64,000 bases of DNA, from assembly GCA_004297775.1 (NCBI GenBank), contig SCUE01000032.1, positions 186,001-250,000 of the forward strand, written 5' to 3'. The position numbers and the translations under genes are program-made. Positions 48,705 through 57,323 of the stretch are shown piece after piece. Every line of letters starts with the position of its first letter. Position 1 is the first letter of the stretch. Below the pieces are notes generated by a model. It had not been told where the DNA came from. It worked only from the letters and a program-made list of their open reading frames with translations, and searched no databases. Source of the stretch: Chloroflexota bacterium. GTDB taxonomy: Bacteria > Chloroflexota > UBA6077 > FW602-bin22.

Positions 48705-50549
48705 GTGGCACGCGTATCGTCAGTGATCGCGCTTCCTCGGCTGCCATACCCGATTCCTCCGGTGGCCGGCCGGACGCTCTACATAGCGTCGGTCACGGCC
48801 ATCGGGTCGCTTCTGTTGATCGGCGCGATCGTCAGCCTCGATCCCGTCGAGATCCCAAGGCTCATCGCCTTCGTCGCCTGTGCCGCGATCGCCGAACGGA
48901 TCACGTTTCCCTTGCCGCGCGGCGGCGAGTTCTCTGCCACGACGATGGTGTTCGCGACCGGCGTCCTTCTGCTGCCGCTGCCAGCCGCGATCGCGATGGG
49001 CGCAGTCGGCACGCTCATCGGCGAAATCGCGGCGCGCAAGGTCTGGTATCGGGCCGCCTTCAACGTCGGCCAGATCGCGATCACCTGCACGGTCGCGGCC
49101 GCGACGTGGGCCGCGACTAGCGGCGAAGCGACCGGGAATCCGACGGTCTTTTTCGACTACCTACCGGCCGCGCTGGCCGCCATCCTGGTCTACTACGTCG
49201 CGAACACGCTCCTCGTCAGCGGTGTCCTGGCGCTGTATCGCGGCGCGAACCTATGGCGCGTGTGGTGGGACAACCACCGTGGCGTCTTGGCGCCTCATCT
49301 GGCAATGCAGGTGATGGGCATCCTCTTCGCGGCGGCCTATTTATTCGACATGCGCGCCGTGATCGTCCTCGCCGTGCCAGCCGCCATCACGGCGTTCAGC
49401 TATCGACAGGTTCGCCAACTCGAAACGACCGCCGCCAGCGAACGTGAAGCGCGCGCGCGCAGCGAACGGCTGGCGGCGCGCTGGAAGACGCTCGCGCACG
49501 TGAACGAGACGTTGAGCGCGGCGCTGCACCCCGACGCGATCGTTGGCGCGATTGCCGATCTCGCGGTCGAAGTCTGCGCGGATGGTGCAACCGTCGTCGC
49601 CGGATCGCGTCATGCCGAAGCACACGCCAGCGGATCGGCCGTGGACGGTTTTCTCGGCGTGGACGGCAGCGCCACCACGCGTGTCCTGCCCCTTCGCCAC
49701 GCGGACGGCGAAGTCGGCACGCTCATCCTGGAATGGCAGACGGTCGAGCCGACCACCGAACAGATCGACATCGCGGAGGCTCTGGCCGATCGTGCCGCGC
49801 TCGTCCTGCAGAATGCGCTGAGTGGCGAACAGGCGGCCGAGGTCGCGACTCTGCGTGAGGTGAGTCAGATGAAGAGCGAGCTGCTCGCCTCGGTCAGCCA
49901 CGAATTGACCGGTCCGCTCGCGCTGGTCGTCGGATATGGCGAGTTGCTCAAGCGCGGCACCGGCGAGGAGAAGCAAGTTCGCTGGATGGGCGACAAGATC
50001 CTGACGGCCGGACAACGTCTAACGCGCCTGGTTGACGATCTTCTTGACGCCGGGCGTCTCGAGTCGGGGCGCTTCAGCCTCGATGTCAAGTCGTGCGACG
50101 TGCGCGAGATCTGCATCGACGCCATCGACGCGGCGCGCGCGATCCACGGCAGCACACGCTTCCTGATGGACGTGCCCGAGTCGGCGCTGACCGTCGCGGT
50201 CGACGCGACGCGTCTCGGTCAAGTCCTGTCGAACCTCTTGTCGAACGCGGCACGCTACGGCAAGCAAGATGGCCGGGCGCTTCTTTCCGCGGTCGCCCGC
50301 GATAGGTTGGTGCTGATCGCGATCGAAGATGATGGCCCCGGCATCGCGCCCGAGGATCGCGAGCGCGTCTTCGACAAGTTCTATCGCGCCGAGAGCGCCG
50401 TAGCGCGAACCAAGAAGGGGCTCGGCCTCGGTCTCACGATCGCCCGCGACATCGTCCTGGCCCACGAAGGACAGGTCTGGGTCGAGGAAGGTCGGCTCGG
50501 CGGCGCGCGATTCGTCGTCGCGCTGCCGTTGCGCGAGCCGATCGCGTGA
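48705..50549 (+). CDS. Membrane histidine kinase with GAF-like domain
   Basis: 614 residues from GTG 48705. N-terminal seven to eight membrane helices (about 20-235) without a large external loop, resembling MASE-type integral sensors; coiled-coil linker; GAF-like domain about 260-385; HisKA with LLASVSHELTGPLALVVGY (His about 400); HATPase boxes NLLSNAARYGKQ, EDDGPGIAPED, RVFDKFYRAES and KGLGLGLTIA. The Gly in HELTGPL replaces the more common Arg-Thr. Likely partners the response regulator at 47700 and may sense a membrane-borne signal, possibly the peptide encoded just upstream. Confidence 0.93.
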   Translation: MARVSSVIALPRLPYPIPPVAGRTLYIASVTAIGSLLLIGAIVSLDPVEIPRLIAFVACAAIAERITFPLPRGGEFSATTMVFATGVLLLPLPAAIAMGAVGTLIGEIAARKVWYRAAFNVGQIAITCTVAAATWAATSGEATGNPTVFFDYLPAALAAILVYYVANTLLVSGVLALYRGANLWRVWWDNHRGVLAPHLAMQVMGILFAAAYLFDMRAVIVLAVPAAITAFSYRQVRQLETTAASEREARARSERLAARWKTLAHVNETLSAALHPDAIVGAIADLAVEVCADGATVVAGSRHAEAHASGSAVDGFLGVDGSATTRVLPLRHADGEVGTLILEWQTVEPTTEQIDIAEALADRAALVLQNALSGEQAAEVATLREVSQMKSELLASVSHELTGPLALVVGYGELLKRGTGEEKQVRWMGDKILTAGQRLTRLVDDLLDAGRLESGRFSLDVKSCDVREICIDAIDAARAIHGSTRFLMDVPESALTVAVDATRLGQVLSNLLSNAARYGKQDGRALLSAVARDRLVLIAIEDDGPGIAPEDRERVFDKFYRAESAVARTKKGLGLGLTIARDIVLAHEGQVWVEEGRLGGARFVVALPLREPIA

Positions 50550-50607
50550 CGTTGGCGCTGATCCGCGCAGTGCGGGTCGCGATCGACCAGTTCCGCGCGC
50601 GGGTCTT

Positions 50608-50673
50608 GTGACATTGTCTTTCGGTATCGTGGCGGGTCTGGCACCCGGCCCCGTCGATCTGCCGATCTCTTGA
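50608..50673 (+). other. Short ORF overlapping the start of the DUF5317-like gene
   Basis: GTG 50608 to TGA 50673, 21 residues, ends in a TTGA overlap with the next gene. Its first 14 residues (MTLSFGIVAGLAPG) resemble the next gene's own N-terminus (MTLALGVVAGLILG), as if the 5' end had been duplicated. May be a leader peptide or a decayed duplication. Confidence 0.3.
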
Positions 50674-51203
50674 CGCTAGCGCTCGGCGTCGTCGCTGGAT
50701 TGATCCTCGGTCGGCTGCGCGGCGGTCATCTGTCCGGCCTGACACGTGTCGATTGGCGGCTATGGCAGGTCTGCCTCCTGGGCCTCGCCATTCAGCTTCC
50801 GCTCTTTGCGAAGGATTCCGACCTCGCCTACGCGCTGGCGCCATACGGCGCGTTCCTTCATGTCATGAGCATCGCGCTCGTTCTCGCGTCGATCCTGGCG
50901 AACTGGCGAATCTTCGGCGTTCCGATCATCGCGCTCGGCGCCGTTCTGAATCTGGCCGTGATCGTGGCGAACGGCGGCCAGATGCCTCGGGCGACGCCGC
51001 CCGAGGCGGCGCCATTCCGCAACACCGTGGCCGCCGGATCGGACACCCGCCTCTGGATCCTCGGCGATTGGATCCCGATCCCGGCCTTGCCGGGTCGCGA
51101 GTTCAGCCTGGGCGACATCGCGATCGCGCTAGGAGGCGGGATGGTCGCCTACGGCTTTGTCGCGAAGGCTGCTTCGACTTCATCGACCAGTCGGCCGAAC
51201 TGA
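50670..51203 (+). CDS. DUF5317-like membrane protein
   Basis: 177 residues from TTG 50670 (overlap with the short ORF; no better start). Four to five hydrophobic helices. The ANGGQMPRA motif at about 104 and the later LGDWIPIPALPGREFSLGD are the recognisable marks of the DUF5317 family of Chloroflexi and Firmicutes. Function unknown. Follows the histidine kinase and may be in its transcript. The last 55 bp overlap the convergent peptidase gene. Confidence 0.75.
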   Translation: MTLALGVVAGLILGRLRGGHLSGLTRVDWRLWQVCLLGLAIQLPLFAKDSDLAYALAPYGAFLHVMSIALVLASILANWRIFGVPIIALGAVLNLAVIVANGGQMPRATPPEAAPFRNTVAAGSDTRLWILGDWIPIPALPGREFSLGDIAIALGGGMVAYGFVAKAASTSSTSRPN

Positions 51204-52963
51204 CCGACCGCGGACTCGATCGCCTCCGGCCGCGACATATCGACGCCGGCGTATGCCGCGAGTTCGAGCGGCGGCAGCGTTCCTCCAAGCGACAGGGTCG
51301 CCAGCCAGCGTTCAGCCGTTGCCTCTCCCTCTCGCTCGATCGCGTCGGCGATGGCACAGCCCACCGCCAGGCCGGCGGCATAGGTGTACGGATAGTGATT
51401 CACGTAGAAGTGCGGCTGCTGCGCCCAGTAGAGACGCGCGCCATCGTCCGTCGCGACCGTCCCATCGTAGAAGCGCTCGAATACGGCCGCCTGCGCGTCG
51501 AGCACGGCATCCACCGTGATTGGTCGGCCTTCTTCGGCGAGGTCGTAGAGGCGGCGCTCGAAGTGCGCCTCGAGCATGTGCGTGATCATGTTGTGCGTGA
51601 ACGTCCCCATGAATTGAAGCGCGACGTGCAGCCGCGCCCGGCGATCCGTCGTCGTGCGAAGAAGATGTCGACCGAGCAGGACCTCGTTAATGGTCGACGG
51701 CGCCTCGACGAAGAATAACCCCGCTCGCGCATTCGAGATGACCTGAGTCCGACCGCCGTAGATGCCGTGCCCACCGTGGCCCAACTCGTGAGCCAGCAGG
51801 AAGACGTTGCGTAATGTGTCCTGCCAGGTCGTGAAGACGTAAGGATGGACTCCGTAGACGCTGGCGCAGAAAGCGCCGCTCTGCTTGCCCTGGTTCTGGG
51901 CCAGATCGATCCAGCGCTCATCGAACGCGCGCGAAATGCGTGCGATGTACTCGGATCCGAGCGGTCGCAGACCTTCGCGAATCAGCTCTGCCGCGTCCAC
52001 GATCGTCTTCGGCGGTTCGAAGTCGGGATCGAGTGGCGCATCGACGTCATAGTGCCAGACCTTGTCGAGTCCGAGCAATCGTTGGCGAAGGCGAACCATC
52101 CGCCGAGCGTGTGGCGCGATCCCGTCGTGGACCCGGTCCATCACCATCCGGTAGATGTCGGCCGAAATGCGCTGCGGCGCCAGGATCATCTCGGTCGCCG
52201 ATGGGTATCGGCGCAGTCGCGCCAGGGTGACGTTCTTCTTGATGTGCGCGGCGAGACCGGTCGCCAGCGTTGCTTTGTGTCGATCGAGTCCCGCCGCAAG
52301 CGCTTCGTGCGCCGAACGCCGCAAAGCCCGGTCCGGCGCCGACTTCTGGCCGAACTGGACGGTCGCGATCGTGACGAGATGCTCGGCGCCATTCTCGTCC
52401 CGCGCCGGCGGGCAGACGAGATCGTTGGCAGTCGTGCGGCGCCAGATCGCCGACGGTAATTCGAGCGCCTCGCCAAGGGCGGCCAGCGCCTCCTCCGCAT
52501 CGGGCGAGAGGACATGATTGCGTCGCCTGAGCGCGTCCTCCAACTGAAGCCGATAGATCGCCAGATCAGGCGTCGAGCCGAGGAAGCATTCGACCGTGCC
52601 TGACGGCAGGGCGACCAATTCGGTCAGAAGAAACGACGTTGCGGCCTGGATCCGCGCGCCGGCCGCCTGTGCGCGAGCGCTCATCGCCTGGTTACGCCGG
52701 TCGAGTCCATCCGCCGCCGAACCGAGTCGTGCATAGGTATCGACCCGATGCAGCGTCTCCATCAACGCGTCGCGCGCGCGCAGGCAGGCGAGCAACGCCT
52801 CGCCACTTTCGCCGAGACGCCCGCGAAACGCGGTGACGTTGGCGGTGAGCGCCTCGGTGGCGCCGAGGGCGCGCTCCCATTCCTCGGGCGTAGCGAAGAT
52901 GTCGTTCAGGTTCCACGTCTGATCGACCGGAACGGCGATGCGAAGCGGACGCGAATCTGGCAT
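51149..52963 (-). CDS. pepF: M3 family oligoendopeptidase (PepF-like)
   Basis: 604 residues. Thimet/PepF family: N-terminal helical lobe WNLNDIFATPEEWERAL, zinc motif LLAHELGHGGHG (His-Glu-x-x-His) at about residue 390 and third ligand Glu in FFVEAPSTINE about 25 residues on, then the HFYVNHYPYTYAAGLAVG substrate-cleft block. Cytoplasmic peptidase cutting peptides of roughly 7-17 residues. Normal length for the family. Confidence 0.94.
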   Translation of the reverse strand: MPDSRPLRIAVPVDQTWNLNDIFATPEEWERALGATEALTANVTAFRGRLGESGEALLACLRARDALMETLHRVDTYARLGSAADGLDRRNQAMSARAQAAGARIQAATSFLLTELVALPSGTVECFLGSTPDLAIYRLQLEDALRRRNHVLSPDAEEALAALGEALELPSAIWRRTTANDLVCPPARDENGAEHLVTIATVQFGQKSAPDRALRRSAHEALAAGLDRHKATLATGLAAHIKKNVTLARLRRYPSATEMILAPQRISADIYRMVMDRVHDGIAPHARRMVRLRQRLLGLDKVWHYDVDAPLDPDFEPPKTIVDAAELIREGLRPLGSEYIARISRAFDERWIDLAQNQGKQSGAFCASVYGVHPYVFTTWQDTLRNVFLLAHELGHGGHGIYGGRTQVISNARAGLFFVEAPSTINEVLLGRHLLRTTTDRRARLHVALQFMGTFTHNMITHMLEAHFERRLYDLAEEGRPITVDAVLDAQAAVFERFYDGTVATDDGARLYWAQQPHFYVNHYPYTYAAGLAVGCAIADAIEREGEATAERWLATLSLGGTLPPLELAAYAGVDMSRPEAIESAVGQFGRLVDEVEAAFATKP

Positions 52964-53071
52964 CGAAGCCTCCCAGGGGCAAGTCGGAAGCTAACTGCCA
53001 TTGATGCGACCGTCAATGAATACCGCCACCGTCGCAACGCGTTTGAAACATTGCGCGCTCGCGGGGGCGGC

Positions 53072-53587
53072 TCAGCTCCTTCTTTGCAGCAGGGCGACGG
53101 CCGAGAACTCGTAGGAGGCGGCGCGGTCCGGCACGTCGACGACGTGAACCGTGAAGCGACACGGCACACCGTGATCGGGCAGCCGCTCCGCGAAGAATGA
53201 CCGATATGCCTCGGCGTACTCGCGCCGAAGCCGCTCCTGCTCGGCGATGAATCCGGCCGGATCGACGCGGGGGTCAGGTGTCTTCGGCTGGCAGCCGAAG
53301 GCGCGCACCTCGACGAAATCGACGTCGACCAGCGACGCGCAGATTCCGGCTTCGCGCAGCCACTTGTCCCAACACTCGAATACGAGCGGAACCTCCCGGC
53401 CCGGGTCCATTGTCACGAGTTCATCGCGCCCGAGAACGCCCTTGGCCGAGTAGCCGCCCGTCAAACCAGCGAAGTAGATGCGCAGGTCGCCGTCGGGTGG
53501 TTCCTCGGTCACGAGGGCGGAGAGAACCGGCCGCTCGCCCTCGTAGTAGTACGTGAGCTTGCCGCGCCGCTTGACGTTGAACGCCAC
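53072..53587 (-). CDS. Hypothetical protein
   Basis: 171 residues from GTG 53587, which follows the stop of the SDR by one base and has GAGG 6 nt upstream, so it is second in that operon. I do not recognise a family. Features: KRRGKLTYYYEGERPVLSALV at the N-terminus, a central FECWDKWLREAGI helix, and a strand-rich C-terminus. Soluble, two Cys in the middle. The coupling to an SDR suggests a metabolic or accessory function but no more can be said. Confidence 0.65.
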   Translation of the reverse strand: MAFNVKRRGKLTYYYEGERPVLSALVTEEPPDGDLRIYFAGLTGGYSAKGVLGRDELVTMDPGREVPLVFECWDKWLREAGICASLVDVDFVEVRAFGCQPKTPDPRVDPAGFIAEQERLRREYAEAYRSFFAERLPDHGVPCRFTVHVVDVPDRAASYEFSAVALLQRRS

Positions 53588-53588
53588 C

Positions 53589-54395
53589 CTACGCCTCGGC
53601 TGCGCCGGCGCCGCTGGCCCAGGCGCCCATCGCCATGTAGCCGCCATCGACGCAGACGTACTCACCGGTCATAAACGAGGCCCGGTCGCTGCTGAGGAAC
53701 AGGACGACGTTCGCGATGTCCAGGCCGGTTCCGATGCGGCCAATCGGGTGACTGCGCCCATACCGTTCGAGCGCCGCTTCGACACCGTCCGGTTCGTTCA
53801 CCGCGCTGGCGCGCACCATCTCCGTATCGATTGTGCCGGGGCAGATTGCCAGCACGCGAATGCGCTCGGCCGCGTAGTCGAGCGCCATCTGGCGCGTCAG
53901 GGACAGCACGCCACCCTTGCTCGCGGCATAGGCGGGGACACCCTTCATCGATTGAAGGCCCTGGACGCTGGCGTTGTTGATGATGACGCCGCCACCGCGC
54001 CGCCGCATCGACGGAATCGCGAACTTGGACATCAGGAAGTAACTCTTGAGATTGACGCCGAGGATGCGATCCCACATCTCTTCGGTCGTATTTTCAACGT
54101 TGGCGTACGACGTGGTCGGCTGAATGCCGACGTTGTTGAAGAGGATGTCGATGCCACCGAAGGCGCGTTCGGCGTCGGCGACGACGGACTGACAATCGGT
54201 CGCCCCGGCTACGTCCGCGATCGACAGGTGTCCCGCGCCGGCGGGCATCGCCGCGATGGCGGACCGACCGGCATCGGCATTGATATCCGCGATCACGACA
54301 CGCGCGCCCTCGCGCGCAAATTCGAGGGCGGTCGTTCGCCCCATGCCGAGCGCACCGCCGGTGACGATGACGACCTTGCCGTCGAATTGCCCCAT
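53589..54395 (-). CDS. SDR family oxidoreductase
   Basis: 268 residues from ATG 54395 (GGGGGAG upstream). Classical SDR with TGGALGMG cofactor loop, ADINAD (NAD preference), NNVGIQ (Val in place of Ala in the NNAG motif), Ser in INNASVQG, Tyr-Lys in AYAASKGG, PGTIDTEM and C-terminal VDGGYMAMG. Similar to glucose/ribitol-type dehydrogenases and 3-oxoacyl reductases. Lies downstream of the 2-hydroxyacid dehydrogenase gene and upstream of a hypothetical protein; all three likely form an operon. Confidence 0.93.
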   Translation of the reverse strand: MGQFDGKVVIVTGGALGMGRTTALEFAREGARVVIADINADAGRSAIAAMPAGAGHLSIADVAGATDCQSVVADAERAFGGIDILFNNVGIQPTTSYANVENTTEEMWDRILGVNLKSYFLMSKFAIPSMRRRGGGVIINNASVQGLQSMKGVPAYAASKGGVLSLTRQMALDYAAERIRVLAICPGTIDTEMVRASAVNEPDGVEAALERYGRSHPIGRIGTGLDIANVVLFLSSDRASFMTGEYVCVDGGYMAMGAWASGAGAAEA

Positions 54396-54426
54396 CTCTA
54401 CTCCCCCGCGAACGGCGATTGGTGCT

Positions 54427-55422
54427 TCAGACACGCGCGACGCGACGCGGCGCCACGTCGCGATTGACGAGCGCCGACGGGCGGCCATCGCGGATCGCCT
54501 CGATGATCTGATCGACCGCCTGCTCGCGATTCTTGACCGCCGAAGCTACCGACGTCCCGGCGAGGTGCGGCGCGAACAGGACGTTCTCCGTTACCCGGAG
54601 CGGGCTATCGACCGGGAGCGGCTCGACTTCGAAGACATCGAGGCCGGCGCCGGCGATCGCGCCATCCTGCAACGCGCGACACAGCGCCGACTCATCGACG
54701 ACCCGACCACGCGCCGTGTTGACGAAGTAGGCTGTCGACTTCATTCGACGGAAGAATCCGTCGTTCAAGAGGTGGTGCGTCGTCCGATTGTGCGGCAGGT
54801 GGCACGACACGTAGTCCGCCTGGGCGGCGAGATCTTCGAGCGACAGAAGTTCCACGTTCTCCTCTCGCGCGAGGGCCGGATCGACGAACGGATCGTAGGC
54901 GACGACGCGCATACCGAGCGCGTGACCGCGCTTCGCCACGGCGCGACTGATGTTGCCGAACCCGAGCAGGCCGAGCGTCTCGCCGGCGATCGGTCCGATT
55001 GGCCGAAACGAGCCACGGTCCCACTTGCCGGCTCGCGTGTGCCGATCGGCCTCGACGATCCGACGATTGAGCGCGAGGATGTACGCCAGCGCGGAATTGG
55101 CGACCTCGTCGACGCACTGGAACGGCAGATTCGCGACCGCGATGCCACGGGCAGTCGCGGCGTCGACATCGATCGGGTCATAGCCGGTGCCGGCGTGAAC
55201 AATGAACCAGGTCGGCGGACCAAGACGGTTGATGACCGAGGCGGTGAAAGCCGCGCCGAGCGCGATGCAGCCATCGGCGCCGCGCATCGCCGCGACGACC
55301 GAGTCCTCGTCGGTTACCGCGACCGCGGCGACTTCGATGTCGAGCGGCGCGAGTCGCTCCCGCTCGTAAGCGACATCCGGCGCCACGCCGCGACCGAGTT
55401 TGACGACGCGATACCGTGCCAT
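54427..55422 (-). CDS. D-isomer-specific 2-hydroxyacid dehydrogenase
   Basis: 331 residues. Two-domain family: hinge HAGTGYDPIDVDAA, NAD loop GLLGFGNISRAV, and the catalytic triad Arg in NTARGRVVDESAL, Glu in LDVFEVEP and His in LFAPHLAGTS. Reduces 2-keto acids or oxidises D-2-hydroxy acids; nearest groups are phosphoglycerate/C-terminal-binding-protein-like dehydrogenases. Leading gene of the SDR operon. Confidence 0.93.
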   Translation of the reverse strand: MARYRVVKLGRGVAPDVAYERERLAPLDIEVAAVAVTDEDSVVAAMRGADGCIALGAAFTASVINRLGPPTWFIVHAGTGYDPIDVDAATARGIAVANLPFQCVDEVANSALAYILALNRRIVEADRHTRAGKWDRGSFRPIGPIAGETLGLLGFGNISRAVAKRGHALGMRVVAYDPFVDPALAREENVELLSLEDLAAQADYVSCHLPHNRTTHHLLNDGFFRRMKSTAYFVNTARGRVVDESALCRALQDGAIAGAGLDVFEVEPLPVDSPLRVTENVLFAPHLAGTSVASAVKNREQAVDQIIEAIRDGRPSALVNRDVAPRRVARV

Positions 55423-55479
55423 TGACCATCCCCCAGGCGCTCGTTGGCCGGATAGTACCTGGGATGGCGGCGGTGTCGC

Positions 55480-55505
55480 GCCGGCAAGACGCCCGCGCCC
55501 CCAGG
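55480..55505 (-). repeat. GC-rich dispersed intergenic repeat, copy 3 (inverted)
   Basis: 18 bases (55488-55505) are the exact reverse complement of part of copy 2 at 8716-8733. Located in the gap between the 2-hydroxyacid dehydrogenase and the aldo/keto reductase. Confidence 0.6.
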
Positions 55506-55528
55506 TTGCCGACAGTCCGTCCTGGGAC

Positions 55529-55547
55529 GGCGGGCGTCCGGCCCGCC
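55529..55547. terminator. Hairpin after the aldo/keto reductase gene
   Basis: GGCGGGC, 5-nt loop, GCCCGCC, 14 bp past the reductase stop on the minus strand. Part of the same GC-rich repeat cluster. Confidence 0.4.
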
Positions 55548-55560
55548 CCCAAGGCCGCGG

Positions 55561-56523
55561 TTACTTCCAGGCGCTCGCGGAATCGAGACTCGCGACTGCC
55601 TCGACATCGAGCCTGAGTGTGGCCGCGCCAAGGATCTCACGCGCTTGCTCCGGCGTCGTCGCGCTGGCGATCGGCGCCGTCATACCAGGCCGCTGGATAA
55701 TCCACGCGAGCGCAACCTGGCTCGGAGTCGCATTCAGACGCCCGGCGACAGCCTGGACCGCGTCGAGGATGCGCCAGCCGCGATCGTTGAAATAGCTACG
55801 CTCGACGCCACCGGCGCGCTTCGACGTCGGCAATGTTCCGCCGCGCTGGTACTTGCCGGAAAGGAACCCGCTGGCCAACGACGAATACGTGACGACACCG
55901 ACCTCGAACTCCCGGATCATCGGTTCGAGCTCGCGTTCGTATTCGTCGCGATCGACAATATTGAACTTCGGCTGAATGCTCTCGAAGCGCGGATGGCCGC
56001 CGCGGTCCGATTCCCAGATGGTACGCGTCAGGCGCCAGGCGCTGTAGTTCGACGCGCCGATGTAGCGCACCTTACCCTGCTGAATCAGATCGGCGAATGC
56101 GCGCATCGTCTCGTCGAGCGGCGTTTCGGGATCGTCCCGATGAGCCTGGTAGAGATCGATGTAGTCCACTTGCAGGCGTCGGAGGGAATGCTCGACCGCT
56201 TCCATGATCCAGCGCCGGGAAAGCCCGGCCTCGTGTGGCAGGTCGCCCATACGGGTGGCTACTTTGGTCGCGACGACGACCTGGTGACGGTTCTTGCGCG
56301 ACTTGAGCCAGTTCCCGAGCACGATCTCCGACTCACCGCCGACGTTGCCGGGCGCCCAACGCGAGTACGAATCCGCCGAATCGACCGCGTTGCCACCGCC
56401 CTCGACGTAGGCGTCCAGCACGGCGAACGACGCCTTCTCGTCGGTCGTCCATCCGAACGTGTTGCCACCGAGCCACACCGACGAAACCTTGAGACCGCTG
56501 CGACCGAGCCTTCGTATTTCCAT
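55561..56523 (-). CDS. Aldo/keto reductase (YghZ/Kv-beta-like)
   Basis: 320 residues. AKR barrel with DSADSYSRWAPGNVGGESE (Asp, Tyr), VVATKVATRMG (Lys) and LYQAHRDDP (His), plus YIGASNYSAWRL and the Kv-beta-like YSSLASGFLSGKY. This group reduces methylglyoxal-like aldehydes or sugars with NADPH. Third aldo/keto reductase of the window and from a different subfamily than the other two. Confidence 0.92.
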   Translation of the reverse strand: MEIRRLGRSGLKVSSVWLGGNTFGWTTDEKASFAVLDAYVEGGGNAVDSADSYSRWAPGNVGGESEIVLGNWLKSRKNRHQVVVATKVATRMGDLPHEAGLSRRWIMEAVEHSLRRLQVDYIDLYQAHRDDPETPLDETMRAFADLIQQGKVRYIGASNYSAWRLTRTIWESDRGGHPRFESIQPKFNIVDRDEYERELEPMIREFEVGVVTYSSLASGFLSGKYQRGGTLPTSKRAGGVERSYFNDRGWRILDAVQAVAGRLNATPSQVALAWIIQRPGMTAPIASATTPEQAREILGAATLRLDVEAVASLDSASAWK

Positions 56524-56589
56524 TGCGCGACGATATCACGATCAGTGGCGAGCCACGGCTGGCCCACCGAAAGACCGGTTACGAATGAC

Positions 56590-56627
56590 TTGCTTCCTGA
56601 TCGTGTGACTACTATTGTTTAGGAAGC
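56590..56627 (+). promoter_or_regulatory. Promoter with flanking inverted repeat upstream of YceI
   Basis: TTGCTT at 56590-56595, 17-nt spacer, TATTGT at 56613-56618. An inverted repeat GCTTCCT (56592-56598) and AGGAAGC (56621-56627) brackets the spacer and -10 box and could be an operator; MarR-type regulators often control yceI genes. Confidence 0.55.
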
Positions 56628-56661
56628 GACGACGCAGTCGCGAGTCAGGAGATACTGAACA

Positions 56662-57225
56662 GTGAGCACGCACACCCAGTCCATAGCGAGCCAGTCAGTC
56701 GGCACGTGGAACGTCGATCCCTCTCACGCGCAGGTCGAGTTCGCGGCCAAGCACCTGATGTTCTCGACCGTGAAGGGGCGCTTCGCCGTTCGCGCCGGCA
56801 CGATCGTCTACGACGAGACGAATCCCGCCCGATCATCGGTCGAAGTCGAAATCGACACGGCAAGTGTCTCGACCGGTGACGACAAGCGCGACGGGCACCT
56901 CAAGTCAGCCGACTTCTTCGATGCCGAGAATCATCCGGTCGCGACCTTTCGCTCGACTCGGGTCGACCCGATTGGCGCGAACGGCGCCCAGATTCAGGGC
57001 GACCTGACGATTCGCGGTCGGACCGTGCCCGTCGTCCTTTCGGCGACCCTGGTCGGCCGCGGCACGTCGCCGTGGGGCACGACCGTGATCGGGTTCAGCG
57101 CCGCGACGACGATCAAGCGGTCGGACTGGGGGTTGACCTGGAACGTCGGACTGGAGACCGGTGGAGTCCTGGTCGGCGACACGATCGCGCTTCAGATCGA
57201 GGCCGAGGCGATCAAAGCGAGCTAA
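56662..57225 (+). CDS. YceI family lipocalin-like protein
   Basis: 187 residues from GTG 56662. YceI beta-barrel: TWNVDPSHAQVEFAAKHLMF at the start, GRFAVRAGTI, DDKRDGHLKSADFFDAENHP and TIRGRTVPVVL, ending in WGLTWN. Binds long polyisoprenoids or fatty acids. No signal peptide is visible, so this copy is probably cytoplasmic, as in several Gram-positive and thermophile homologues such as TTHA0802. Behind its own promoter. Confidence 0.92.
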   Translation: MSTHTQSIASQSVGTWNVDPSHAQVEFAAKHLMFSTVKGRFAVRAGTIVYDETNPARSSVEVEIDTASVSTGDDKRDGHLKSADFFDAENHPVATFRSTRVDPIGANGAQIQGDLTIRGRTVPVVLSATLVGRGTSPWGTTVIGFSAATTIKRSDWGLTWNVGLETGGVLVGDTIALQIEAEAIKAS

Positions 57226-57236
57226 TCCTGTGCCGA

Positions 57237-57257
57237 TGGCGGGCGAGATGCCCGCCA
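57237..57257 (+). terminator. Hairpin after yceI
   Basis: TGGCGGGC, 5-nt loop, GCCCGCCA: a perfect 8-bp stem 12 bp past the yceI stop. No T-run. Confidence 0.45.
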
Positions 57258-57272
57258 GTCCAAAGCGCCGCT

Positions 57273-57298
57273 CCGGGGGCGCGGGCATCTTGCCGGCC
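57273..57298 (+). repeat. GC-rich dispersed intergenic repeat, copy 4
   Basis: Contains GGGGGCGCGGGC identical to copies 2 and 3, followed by ATCTTGCCGG. Sits between yceI and the RND gene. Confidence 0.55.
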
Positions 57299-57323
57299 GC
57301 GGCAGAAGCGTGAGCGGCCCCAT

